DNA from: Sipunculus nudus
Lineage: Eukaryota > Annelida > Sipuncula > Golfingiida > Sipunculidae
DNA length: 64,000 bases
Assembly (NCBI GenBank): GCA_026874595.1
Contig: CM049306.1
Location: forward strand, 75,699,642-75,763,641
Reading direction: 5' to 3'
Part shown: positions 1 through 9,900 of the stretch, piece after piece
Layout of the letters: every line of letters starts with the position of its first letter
Position numbering within the stretch: position 1 is the first letter of the stretch
The notes under the pieces: generated by a model
Seen by the model: only the letters and a program-made list of their open reading frames with translations
Database searches by the model: none
Told to the model about the DNA's origin: nothing
Position numbers and translations under genes: made by a program

Positions 1-388
1 TTCAAACAAAACTTGTGTCTTCTGATTTGGATTTGTTTAATGGTTTGATTTGAGCACTTTGATACTAGAGATTTTATGCTTTTTCTCCTTTAATCAAGAG
101 TGTACACACTGATGTAGGGCCACAGCCAAAGTCTCCTTGGAACTCCAGGTGCATGCTTAATAAATCTTGATTAAGAATTTTATCACTTGAGATTTGTAAG
201 GACTCTTTACCATCCATGCAAGTCTATTCAAATGCATTGTGAGGAATGTCCATGTTTTTCCAGGAGCATTTTTCATGCATATACAAGCTTACACATATAC
301 ACTGACAGATACTTACAAAATTATATACGCAATTTTCATGCATATGTGCATATAAGTTCATATAGGTTTTAAGTTTTTTACCATACAG
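1..388 (+). other. POT1: Intron of POT1, 3' end of an upstream intron
   Basis: This AT-rich stretch precedes the first recognisable POT1 exon. It ends in a T-rich tract and a CATACAG acceptor at 382-388. No coding similarity or repeat family was recognised in it. Short open frames here overlap on both strands and show no protein-like composition, so they are taken as chance. Confidence 0.6.
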
Positions 389-676
389 GTCACCATTACC
401 TGATTTACGAGAGACCAGGACGAGGACCACTGTAACAAGTACTGACGCTACACCAGACAGCATGGAGGAAAACAAAGTGTACCTGCCGAGTATTGACCCT
501 GAGACACAGGAGGGGGAGGAGGTCAAGGTCACTTTGATGCAGAACACAGTAAAGGCCAAGAAGTTGCTAAAATTGAACGGAAAAATAATGGAGGGAGAGC
601 CAGTCTACATTCCTGATCTTTCGGACCTGGATTTCTTAGAATTAGTCAAAATGGGCAGGAAAGTCATCTTCGTCAG
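389..676 (+). CDS. POT1: POT1 exon (end of the resolvase-like region), internal
   Basis: First in-window exon of protection of telomeres 1, the shelterin subunit that binds the 3' single-stranded telomeric overhang and recruits TPP1. The exon runs from a CATACAG acceptor to a CAG/GTGTGT donor. It enters with two bases of a codon borrowed from the upstream exon and leaves in phase 2. It encodes about 95 residues, including KLLKLNGKIMEGEPVYIPDL and ending LVKMGRKVIFVR. The position and pattern match the human segment ending NKFNSVIPVR, just before the second zinc-binding CxxC. The match is weak alone but is fixed by the following exons, which join in frame. The N-terminal OB folds and first CxxC must lie left of the window. 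An internal ATG at 462 is not a start, since the frame is open back to the acceptor. Confidence 0.8.
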
Positions 677-1499
677 GTGTGTGTAATGATAAAGTAGTGT
701 AAAATATTAAGGCCTATTAGTCACATGTTTAAATAATTTTAGCATAATCTTTGATTCCTTATCTAATTCCTGCTTTCACCAAGAGAGATACTATATATTG
801 CAGTTTTGTTAAGCTAACACCCCTGTATTTATGTTTTTGAGATTAGGCTATGAAATTTCATAATTTATATTTCACTATGTCCTTTTAATACATTCATATT
901 AAAGTAAAACAGCTGCAGGCCGTGTCTGTCTGTAGTTATGGAAATCATCCCAGCAATTTTAAAGTTGAAGCTTAATTTTATGTTTGTAGAAAATTGGTCA
1001 TAAGCATATATATTTTATATAATTATTAGGCGACAGCAGATTGACTATTCAATCATTATCATTTAAAAATGACAGGAGCCTGGACCATTGAGTGGTAACA
1101 CATTTTGGGACCCAGACTCAATTCCAAGCGGGGCTATTAAAACAGCATATTCTGAAGTCTATTACCTATAGATAATCCTGTGAACCTTTTATAAAAATAG
1201 GCCAGAAAACACTGATTCTTCCACACATAGGCTGTCATTTTGTTTATATCCACATGTTTATAGAATCTGGGGGGCCAGCCTAAATAATCCAAACACATTC
1301 AATCAGGACATCTGGCAGCAAGTCAGATGGACCAGAATTTTGCAAAGGGTGTTTTTGCAACTTGTGACCTCTCAACTTCCTGACCTACCCAAACAACCAC
1401 TTTAAGTTACATTGTGTTTTCATTTGTCATCATTGCTGTGTTTACAAACAGTTGTGAATAAACAATCTCACATCTGTCACAGGGATGTACTAAGAATTT

Positions 1500-3379
1500 T
1501 TAGCTCAGCTGACTATAAGTCATCTGAGCTATAGTCGTGGTCCTTTGTCCGTCGTCCGGCCGGCCGTTAACAGGGCACCTTTTAAAACAGTTGGACCTAC
1601 AAATCCAAAAGTTTGCATACCATTAGATGTCCGCAAAATCTCCTACCACACCAAAAAAATTAGGTCATTAGGACTTCGTTCCTTTGAGATATTAAGGAAA
1701 AACCTCCATTTTCCATAAAAAAAGCCATTGTTACACTTCAAGACTGCCTAATATCAAAACCACTGATTTGTTTTTGATCATATTTAGTATTCATATTCTT
1801 CCATACATTTTCTATGAACATACCAAAAATTAGGTCAGTATTGGGTATGTTTTTTTAAGTTATGGGCCCAAATATAATGCAATTTTTAAAAAATCAGGAA
1901 ATATATTTACTCACCTAACATGAGAATTGCTGAAGCTGGAGACTTTTTTTTCAGGAATATAACTTTATTTAATCAAGATTCAATTGTTTACCCAAAATTA
2001 GATCTGAATTTTGCAAATTTTTCAAGTTATTAGCATAAATAAAAAATCAATCCCTTAAATTTTGTCCAACTTTGGCAATGGCACGTTTTTTCCCTTTAAG
2101 TACTGTTGGTTTAATTTTCACAGCATATATACATGAGGATTTAATCTTTTAAAATCTGAAATTTCAAAGGAAATGATTGAAAAGAGTAGCTTTTATTCAA
2201 GTTTTCATTCACCATCTCAAGTGTTATTTATATCTTGCCAACCTAGTAGTACAGCCTTCACTTGCATTATGTAACCCACCCCAGGCAGCTTGCCTTGGCT
2301 CAACTTGGCCACTACTAGCAGGCTTCCCCTCTGCCCTGCACCCCTCCCCCCCCCCCCCACACCAGATGGTGCATTAACTAGATGAATGTTATAATTTTCT
2401 GTATTTTATTTTATTCTTGGCTATGCTACATTTTAGATTTTGTATTGTAGCACCAGTGTTACAATGATTAAAGTGCTCATTTAATTTTGTCCACAAAGTG
2501 GTGTATTGCTATGAAAGTGTGGATGTTTATCAGATAAGTAATTCCTTTCTTCAGAAGAGTAAAAACTTTGTGAAATTGACAATTAATTCCAGTAATTAAT
2601 TATAGCTGAGATAGTAATAAGCATAATGATATTGTTTGTCCCTCATTCAACAAACAGTGTGTATACTTTATTTGAAAAGATGTTTTTATTTTATCAAATT
2701 TACTTAATCTTTTATTTTATTTCGGTGAATAAAATTAAGCATTTACTTAAAACTCCAATGTGCTAAACTTTTTAATAGTGATTCAATGAATAATCTTGTA
2801 GATGCCATGTTGTGGCATTATTTTCTTTTAAATTAAGTTTAAACATTTGTGATTTAAAAATAATTAAATATAAGTATATGCATAATATGACCCAATATGA
2901 GCTACACTCTGGATATATAATGATTCAGACTTAGAATTCTAATATTTTAACTTATATTTTCAGTTTTTTTTTTATTACAAATTTATAAAACTTGTAAATA
3001 AAAAAATGAATCGGGTAAAAACTATTAATGGAAAAAGTGGATATGCTAAAAAAATAGGCTTATATATAAACTTAAATGCATTGTTCCCTTGAAAGTGAAA
3101 TAAAGGTATTAGTCCATTCTGTCCACTTGCCTGTCCATCTGTATATTTTTCATATGCATCACAGTATCTCAAAACTTTTACTGTTTTTCTTCATGATAGT
3201 CTTGTCAGAGTATTAGTTTGCAATCATATATTTAGAACTTTACTATAACCAAGTAGGAGGGCCCCTAGCTTCTCATATGCTTATATAAATGAAAAACATA
3301 ATAATAGAATATTTTGCATATTTTGCATTTGCGAAAATTTCAAAATTAAGCTGAGCGCCGTGACCCTTGGGTCCCTTGT
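1500..3379 (+). mobile_element. Family D hairpin-ended element, copy D1 (Helentron/HINE-like)
   Basis: The copy begins with a long near-palindrome at 1501-1533 (AGCTCAG, TGACT, then AGTCA and CTGAGCT in inverted order), followed by a CGTC-rich stretch. It ends at 3351-3379 with an inverted AAGCTGAGCG box and a GTGACC..GGGTCCC hairpin. The interior matches other D copies: the segment at 2200-2370 is the reverse complement of 57640-57790, and 2390-2530 matches 57480-57560. It contains a poly-C tract at 2346-2358. It is the only D copy on the plus strand, and it sits in an intron of the plus-strand POT1 gene. No protein gene is inside. Strand follows the Helentron orientation (box hairpin as 5' end). 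Confidence 0.75.
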
Positions 3380-3504
3380 TCTGAACAGGAATGACCTCAA
3401 GTTCATTACTATGTACACAGAGTAAGCCAGAAATCAGATAAATTCTGGCCTATTACGAAAAAACTTGCTAACGTTGTCTATATGGCAGAAACTGCAAGTA
3501 TAAA

Positions 3505-3729
3505 ATGGCATTCATCTCGGAAGCTCTGATGTTCACGGATCAGGTTCTGCTCTTGATTGGCATGGCTGGGTCTCCACTGCTGAGAACAATGGAGGGAACG
3601 CATGCTGCTTCTGCACTGGTGTGGGTTAAAATGGTGGCGGTCTCTCACGGATTCCTGCTTGGCTTGGTGGCATTATGTCTATTGGCTCTCAGTATTATAC
3701 TAAAGGAGCACAAACGGCTGGGGTCTTGA
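3505..3729 (+). CDS. Possible small membrane ORF in a POT1 intron, unknown function
   Basis: A 74-codon open frame begins at an ATG in good context (AAAATGG). Its base composition is clearly less AT-rich than the flanking intron. The product would have one strong hydrophobic segment near residues 47-65 (VAVSHGFLLGLVALCLLALS) followed by a basic tail, KEHKRLGS. A weaker hydrophobic run lies near residues 8-26. I do not recognise the family. It could be a small single-pass membrane protein, an old retrocopy, or a chance ORF. No splice signals or poly(A) signal decide this. Confidence 0.22.
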   Translation: MAFISEALMFTDQVLLLIGMAGSPLLRTMEGTHAASALVWVKMVAVSHGFLLGLVALCLLALSIILKEHKRLGS

Positions 3730-3991
3730 CCACAGCAACCTGTAGCTGCTCGAAATGAAAATTTCATAAGTCAAGTCGGATAATTTCTGTAGAAAAGGTA
3801 GGTGAATAGCTGGCTTTAGGATTGGGCTGTAGTGGTCCATCCAAGGCTGGTGGTCCTCCAGTGTGCTCCATCTGTAACCACTGCCAAATGCAACCATCTG
3901 AGCCATGGGGGGTGCCTCATGTTTAAGTTATTATAAATATTTGAACAATCCATGTAAACTAATACAACTTATAATAATTCATTTCAAATAG

Positions 3992-4152
3992 GTCAGCAAG
4001 TGAACCAGAACCTACGACAACAGCCTGGCACCAGTCAGCACAGCCTGCTTTGATGTTCAAGGGGGTACCGTATTACAAGTGTCCACAGTGTACACCCAGC
4101 CACACACAGGAAGAACAGGATGTACCATCAAGCTCACAGAAACCACAGTCTG
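3992..4152 (+). CDS. POT1: POT1 exon (CxxC zinc motif, start of C-terminal OB fold)
   Basis: The exon runs from an AAATAG acceptor to a TCTG/GTAGGT donor. It completes the arginine codon left by the previous exon and leaves in phase 1. It encodes RSASEPEPTT, then ALMFKGVPYYKCPQC. The CPQC motif aligns with GCKQC of human POT1, the second half of the zinc site that joins the resolvase-like insert to OB3. The hydrophobic residues before it align with human APFLIQGTIHHYG. A serine-rich stretch follows (DVPSSSQKPQS). A downstream alternative acceptor at 3996 would run into a stop, which supports the chosen start. Confidence 0.88.
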
Positions 4153-4367
4153 GTAGGTATGGTAGGATGGTACATAAAGTGTGACAGGAACTTTATTACA
4201 GTGTGTTTTAAAGTTTTGAAAGTTCAGAAACAGAGGTTCACTGCAGGACCTGGTTCAGGTCTCATTTGATCTGTAAGTTCATGCAAATGGACATGACTGT
4301 AACTTGCTGGCTGCTTCTTTAAATTACTTCAGGCCTGCCAAATCACTCTTTTTTTAAAGGCCTTTTT

Positions 4368-4865
4368 ATATCTCCATGTCATATGACGGGAGTATTTTGG
4401 TATACCCACAGTCAGACTGTCAACTTTAAGTGTCGCCGCAATAACTTGCCAGGGCTTTGATAGGTTTTCACGAAACTCACCATAACTACTAGCCAACAGA
4501 GTATCTCACCAGAGTTCGATTATGGGCAAGATCCACACGTATTTATTAAGGTCACGGGTCACTAGGCTACTTGTGATATTGCTGCAATAACTAATTAAGA
4601 ATATCAAGGATTTTGATAAAACTCATCAGAAATGTTAATCAATAACATATATCTCACCTAAGTTCGATTCCAGCAAAGTCCATGCATATTTAATGAGGTC
4701 AGGGGTCATCACACTTCAAAGGCACCTCATTGACTTACCAAAAATCCTATGGATTTTCATGAAACTCATTATACATATTTACCAATAAAGTTTCTCATCT
4801 GAATTACTGTCTCATCAATATTCATGCATATTTAATGAGGTCATAGGTAACCAGATACATGACAG
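4368..4865 (+). repeat. Hairpin plus degenerate tandem repeat, about three units of about 150 bp
   Basis: A palindromic segment around 4374-4392 (CTCCATGTCATATGACGGGAG-like) is followed by three diverged units. Each unit holds the same ordered words: ATAACTNNCCAGGG or similar, TTTTCATGAAACTCAT, a TCTCACCTGAGTTCGAT-like word, and CATATTTAATGAGGTCA. The units start near 4436, 4590 and 4745. The layout (hairpin followed by tandem units) recalls the other hairpin-ended families in the window, but no matching far end was found. It is probably an eroded element. Confidence 0.5.
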
Positions 4866-5177
4866 TCAAGTATTATGCACGTTTGTGGTGCTCTTGCTAT
4901 ACAGTGTTCTAAAAACGAGAATGGGACACCATTTCTCCTTTATTCATTTGTCCAGCAGTTATTTTAGCATGTTTCAAATATTCTTATCTGCATTCTGATG
5001 CATGAGGATTATTCTGGCACTTGGGACTATATCTACATCTATGCATGTACATGTATGTATAGTGTATGCAGGATCATTCATTCAGTGTGTTTTACATATT
5101 TTGGGCGATCGATGGAGATGATTTCACTCTGTATTTGTTTTGTCCAATTTATTCCTACTATGATTCTTCTGTTGTAG

Positions 5178-5275
5178 TTGGAGGGAAGCCAGTGCTGCAG
5201 TATATCTACATGTTAAAGCTGCTCCTGACTGACCAGTCTGGCTGGCTGACCGCCCAGCTGTGGGGCAGGGAAGCG
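5178..5275 (+). CDS. POT1: POT1 exon (C-terminal OB fold)
   Basis: The exon is bounded by a GTTGTAG acceptor and a GCG/GTGAGT donor, enters in phase 1 and leaves in phase 0. It encodes VGGKPVLQYIYMLKLLLTDQ and SGWLTAQLWGREA. This aligns with human [20 protein letters not shown] and LEAYLMDSDKFF, the beta strands of the OB3 fold that contacts TPP1. It joins the flanking exons without breaking the frame. The open frame continues past the donor for about 85 codons into the intron, which is chance read-through. Confidence 0.9.
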
Positions 5276-5565
5276 GTGAGTCTTCATCATATTTCTGACC
5301 AAATCATTACAGCTCATTGCCTCTGTCAGGAGGGTATGCACTTATCCCCGTATGTGTGTGTGTTGGCACATGATCCGGATTTAGGACTGTCATCAACGAA
5401 TATTCACACATGTACAGTCACTTATGCAACAAATGAACCTGGAAATATTGGCCGAATAAGTGAATGCAAACATCAGGAACAAATAAATGGTTTGTTATCC
5501 TTTTATAGAATTGCAAATCCATATGGATAGTATACTCTGGGTCGGCATTTCACCCCAGTTCTGTG

Positions 5566-5988
5566 TAGTGTTAGCAAATTGGTTGTAAAATCATGTTCAA
5601 ATACTGATAGACAAAAACGACCAATGATTGATTAATAATTGATTATTTAATGTGCTTTCATTACCATGGAAACTGCTGTATAGAGTTATACCTTAAATAC
5701 AGACCAGGTAAATTTAGCAGACAGCTTAAGGTAATGGCCGGATTGTGGATGCTTGTTTCCTGCACAATGTTCAGTTTTAATGCTGTTCGCCACTTTGTAG
5801 CCCGTCAGTCTCTCAACCATTGCAGAAGAATTAGAATATTTTTGTCCTGGATAATATGACTTCTTCACATGTGCATATACATAATCGTTTCTGATTGATA
5901 ATTCAAAAATTTAACTAACTTATGATTTATTCACTTAAGACATAAAAAGACCAATCATTGATATAATCTATTAATTGACACATCACTG
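5566..5988 (+). mobile_element. hAT-like MITE, copy H1
   Basis: About 420 bp, starting TAGTGTTAG and ending ATCACTG. It is flanked by near-identical 8-bp words, GTTCTGTG at 5558-5565 and GTTCTTTG at 5989-5996, as expected for a hAT target duplication. Two diverged relatives lie at 23061-23477 and about 38845-39277. Shared interior words include GACCAATCATTGATATAATC near the right end. It has no coding capacity. Confidence 0.65.
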
Positions 5989-5996
5989 GTTCTTTG

Positions 5997-7042
5997 TCAC
6001 ATCTCATGGCCTTCCCTCCGATGACAAAATTTACTGAAGAAGTTGATATAACTTCAATGCCTGCAGATAATGATAAGTTTTAAAAGATCTGTGCAATTAT
6101 CTCTGAAGATTGTGATGGTGATGTTCTTTATATTCATGCATGATCTTGAGTAATCACTAGAATACTGCACAAGTAGGTAGATATGCGCTTCACAGGTGGC
6201 TCTGTGATCACAGTGCTTTAAAACCTATAAAACATCTATCTCCGGGTTATTTGTGCAGTGAATTATACCAAAATTTAATCACATACAAGATGTTGACATT
6301 CCAGTTGTATATTTCATGAAAAATCTATGAATTTTCTTCAGATATCTTGCAGACATATACTCGCGCTCAGAATTGACTGAAAATATTAACCCAACTTGAA
6401 GGGCATCTCAAGATTTATACCAGCACATTCATTGCTTCTGCAGACTTAACCATTTTCATGCCAGTGACACTGCCATTTGCCATATCATGCATACTGGAAC
6501 TTGGATTAACAGTTGGTCACTGATTCATCATCAGCCACTTTAATACAGTATTGAGCCTATTACAAGCCTTAGAAGGGTCAAGAGTTGTATAAAGAATTAT
6601 TAAGATTTCTTTTGTAATTTAATATGTCAGAATGCAAATAGAGTTATTATAATGGAGTCCCAGGCAGGCAGACTTGTTGAATAAAAAACACACACATATC
6701 TGTGTTTGATGCCTAGTGAAACTTTACCTTACAACCATATCTCATTATCTGTAACACAACCACCCCACTAACAAAACCATTTTGCTAAATCAGCTGTTTG
6801 AGATTTGTTTAAATGTCTCAGAACACCACTCTGTTAACACTTTGTTTTGGTCCCACACTTTGGTTTCTGCTCTTTTGTGGAATATCTATAACACCTGAAA
6901 AAAATTTCAATTTCCTTTTTGACACATAATTTTGTGTCACATATGCTTGTACATGGGTCTATGTGAATTATCTTTATTCATGGTCTGAAAATATAATCCT
7001 GTGAATATTAGATTCCCTAATCCTCATCTTTTTCATCTCCAG
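5997..7042 (+). other. POT1: POT1 intron, remainder, nothing recognised
   Basis: AT-rich intron sequence between the H1 MITE and the last POT1 exon. It ends in a pyrimidine tract and the acceptor TTTTTCATCTCCAG at 7029-7042. No repeat family, conserved element or ORF worth reporting was seen. Confidence 0.5.
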
Positions 7043-7261
7043 GAGAAATTCTTCACGGACATAAAACCAGAAGATTTACTGCAGGAAGGAAGCCGATATG
7101 ATTACCAGACCGTGATGTCATACCTTAATCGGTTGTGTCCCTCCCCTGACAGGAAGGCTGACCGCCCCTGGATCGAGTGCTGCATTAAGTCGTATCACAC
7201 AGAACACGGGACTTGTTACCAGGTCTTTGATACAGTGCTGGTAGAGGAGGATGTTAGTTGA
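7043..7261 (+). CDS. POT1: POT1 terminal exon, C-terminus
   Basis: The last exon starts after a CTCCAG acceptor in phase 0 and ends at TGA 7259-7261. It gives the strongest match in this gene. KADRPWIECCIKSYHTEHGT corresponds to human [20 protein letters not shown], and CYQVFDTVLVEEDVS corresponds to the human C-terminus CYQIFDTTVAEDVI. The stop falls at the same place as in human POT1. This segment closes the OB3 fold used for TPP1 binding. The protein is nuclear and telomeric by family knowledge. An ATG at 7001 lies in the intron and is not used. Confidence 0.95.
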   Translation, partial: EKFFTDIKPEDLLQEGSRYDYQTVMSYLNRLCPSPDRKADRPWIECCIKSYHTEHGTCYQVFDTVLVEEDVS

Positions 7262-7373
7262 TATTGGATACAAATCTTGAGTAATATCACTTTGTTCACT
7301 TCATAAGTGGGAACATGTACTTCAGCCTATGCAATAGGTTGCAAGATGCCGAGCACGTGTCACAGCCAGTGAA

Positions 7374-7556
7374 TACAGTAAATCCTCGTCTAAGGACCAA
7401 CTCCGTTTGGTGACCACCCCAATATAATGACCACTTGTTCACGGTCCCAATTAATTTTTTGCTTGTTATACAAGACCTTGCTTAGACGACTACCTCAAAA
7501 ATGCAACCACTTTATTGAGGTCCCATTGGTGGTTGTCATAATGAGGTATTACTGTT
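7374..7556. mobile_element. Small MITE with imperfect terminal inverted repeats
   Basis: The segment starts ACAGTAAATCCTCGTCTAAG and ends TAATGAGGTATTACTGT. The ends are imperfect inverted repeats: CAGTAAATCCTCGT against CAGTAATACCTCAT. The inside contains TGACCACC/GGTGGTTGTC-like sub-repeats. It is about 180 bp and non-coding, and probably lies in the POT1 3' UTR or just beyond. Similar 'CAGTnnAnCCTC' ends are common in animal MITEs. The superfamily is not resolved. Confidence 0.5.
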
Positions 7557-8342
7557 TGATTTTATATCAGCTCTGTGTCCATATCAGCTCTGCAGATAAG
7601 GGGGGGATCAAGTTTGCTGAAGGGACCAGATGAAATTGACAAGACGAGCGACCAAGGATATGTTCAGTCATTAAATAATTGTAATGTGAACCTTTTTGAT
7701 TGTGCTTTCATATGGGCTTGAGGGGAACCATATTTGCTAAAAGCAGGAAACTGCTCCAAGCCCAGTTTGAACTCAGCTGGTTATTGATATTATCCAGTGA
7801 TGTTATAAACATGTTATGGTCATTTTCCATCAATATTCATTCATGGATTTGCCGTGACATGCAGATGATAAAATATCTCCTGTAATAATTTTTTTTTTAT
7901 TGTCTCACTGGCCTCATCATAATCAGTGGAGCATCAGATCTGGCTAATCATATTTAATTATGCTCATGTATAGGTTGTTACTGTGACTAATTATGCTCTT
8001 TGTATAGTTGTTCCTGTGACTTATAAAACTCTCTTGTATAGTTGTGATTATTTTTTATGTTTCCAATATCCACTGGATCTGTATTAAAAATCAGTCTCCT
8101 GTATATTTTAATGTTAGAAAAGGTCAGGTAGTCAGTAACTTCAGTCAACAGTCAGCAAAGACAGTATTTATAAGGGGTGACAGGAAATCAGAGACCATAT
8201 GAAGAGGGATGAGGGAGTATGCAGCAGACCAAAGGAAAGATATCATAGAATGAGAGAAGTGTGGAAGACATCTCTTAGAAAACTATAGTCTGTAATATTT
8301 CATTTGCAATAATCACTTTATGTAAGAATATTGAGAAGCAGC

Positions 8343-8348
8343 AATAAA
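8343..8348 (+). terminator. POT1: Candidate POT1 polyadenylation signal (AATAAA)
   Basis: A consensus AATAAA on the plus strand lies about 1.08 kb after the POT1 stop, followed within 30 bases by a T-rich stretch (CCTCTTTTTATG). It is the first perfect hexamer noticed downstream of the stop. An ATTAAA variant occurs near 8085. Without transcripts the true site is unknown. Confidence 0.35.
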
Positions 8349-9900
8349 GTGTAAATCTGAACGACCTCTTTTTATGCAACAGCTAACATTCATACTCAAG
8401 CCCATTTGTCTAGAATATATAAGCAGGCAATGTTATATGAAAATGCATGAGAGAACCACATTATCAGGAACTGCTGGTCTGGCAGGTCACGTGGTGCACT
8501 TCATATTGTACACAACTTCAGAACGGTTGTATATCATGGCCAATACTTTTGAGTGCTGGTATTCTGTGTGATATGAATGCCCATAATTTACTCGTAAAAA
8601 CCCACCAGACTTGTGGTTTATTTAGAGTAGTCTATAAACCACTATGAACTGTTGTAACAAGTTGCAGACTGGCACCTCATCCTGTGGGCGATGAGGTGTA
8701 CCAGTTGAAATATAAACCACTTAAGACTGCCCTTACAAGTACCACTTCTTGGTCTTGTGGTTGATGATTTTGACATTCTTTAATATAATATCTATTTCCA
8801 TGATTTAGCAAGCCATGCCATTTCTTTTCTGTGGTATTTATTTTATAATTAGTCTAAATTGACTTGCACTATGGCCAATTTAATTTCAGTGCTGCCACTC
8901 AGTTCAGTAAAACTATACTGTTTCTAGAAAAGGCTAGTTATATTATTTTTTTTTCGTACATTTTACATATCAAAACTTCTTGTTCAAATCATTCAAGATG
9001 GTGAATTTAGGTTGTATACAGGTGATGCACACCAGGTTAGAGTGATGGATATGCTTTTAAAATTATCAGTGTTGCACATTAAAAGCTCTTTCTCCGCAAA
9101 AATTTTTTGTGGTCATACCAATATTCCACAAAATGCTAGGAAATAAGACGGGCCCAGTGGATGCAATGTTTAAATTATAATTCCTCCTAAGAACAGAGCC
9201 ATCAAACTTGCTTTTGCTGTGTTGCATCACTTAGAATAGGTAGTGTCATCTGTGGCAAATTATACAAGGGCTTAGAGAAATCTTGCATTAAACGGGCATA
9301 CACTAGTGCAGGTTTAAGGGAGATTTGTAATGATCACAAATGCATTTTCAACTAATAAAAGTTTTGCGAAACTTGATAATTTAGATGAATTTTCCAGAAC
9401 ATCAGGCAGGCTTGTCCAGACCTTGCTCAAATCATCAGTTATTAATCATATAAATTTGTGTCCATTACTAACATGATTATAAAGTCATAATGATTGTGAA
9501 TGTTTGTAACATACCCATAACGATGGGTTTAAGTTCATGATGCAATGTTAGCACAAAACCATGTTCTCTTCATTATAAGAGGCACTGTGCGGGTGTTTGT
9601 GAAATAGCATCTGTGATGGTAAATGGTATTTATCTCTTTCTGTTTCACAATCAGTATATCAGTGAATGATCACATACCAGGACCTCTTCAGTCTACATGT
9701 GTGAACTGAATGTAATGGATTCTGTGTAAAGAGATTATAATTAATCCTATGTGTAACATTTGGTTTACTGTTTTTATTCAAAAAAGGAGATAACGGGTTG
9801 CATTACCTGCATATGTGTCTAATAATAAGTAGTCTATATTGCATATCATAGTTTCTTTTTGAGCTATATTGAACATCATCAAAACAACCCAGAAATTCTG
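8349..9900. other. Intergenic region between the two convergent genes
   Basis: AT-rich sequence with no recognised coding exon, repeat family or RNA gene. It includes T-rich runs near 8943 and short open frames on both strands that look like chance. The boundary between the two 3' UTRs falls somewhere here or in the next 3 kb. Confidence 0.45.

Noticed and set aside
5276-5530. Extension of the POT1 exon to the end of the open frame
   Set aside because: A consensus GTGAGT donor at 5276 and exact phase fit to the terminal exon show the frame beyond is intron.
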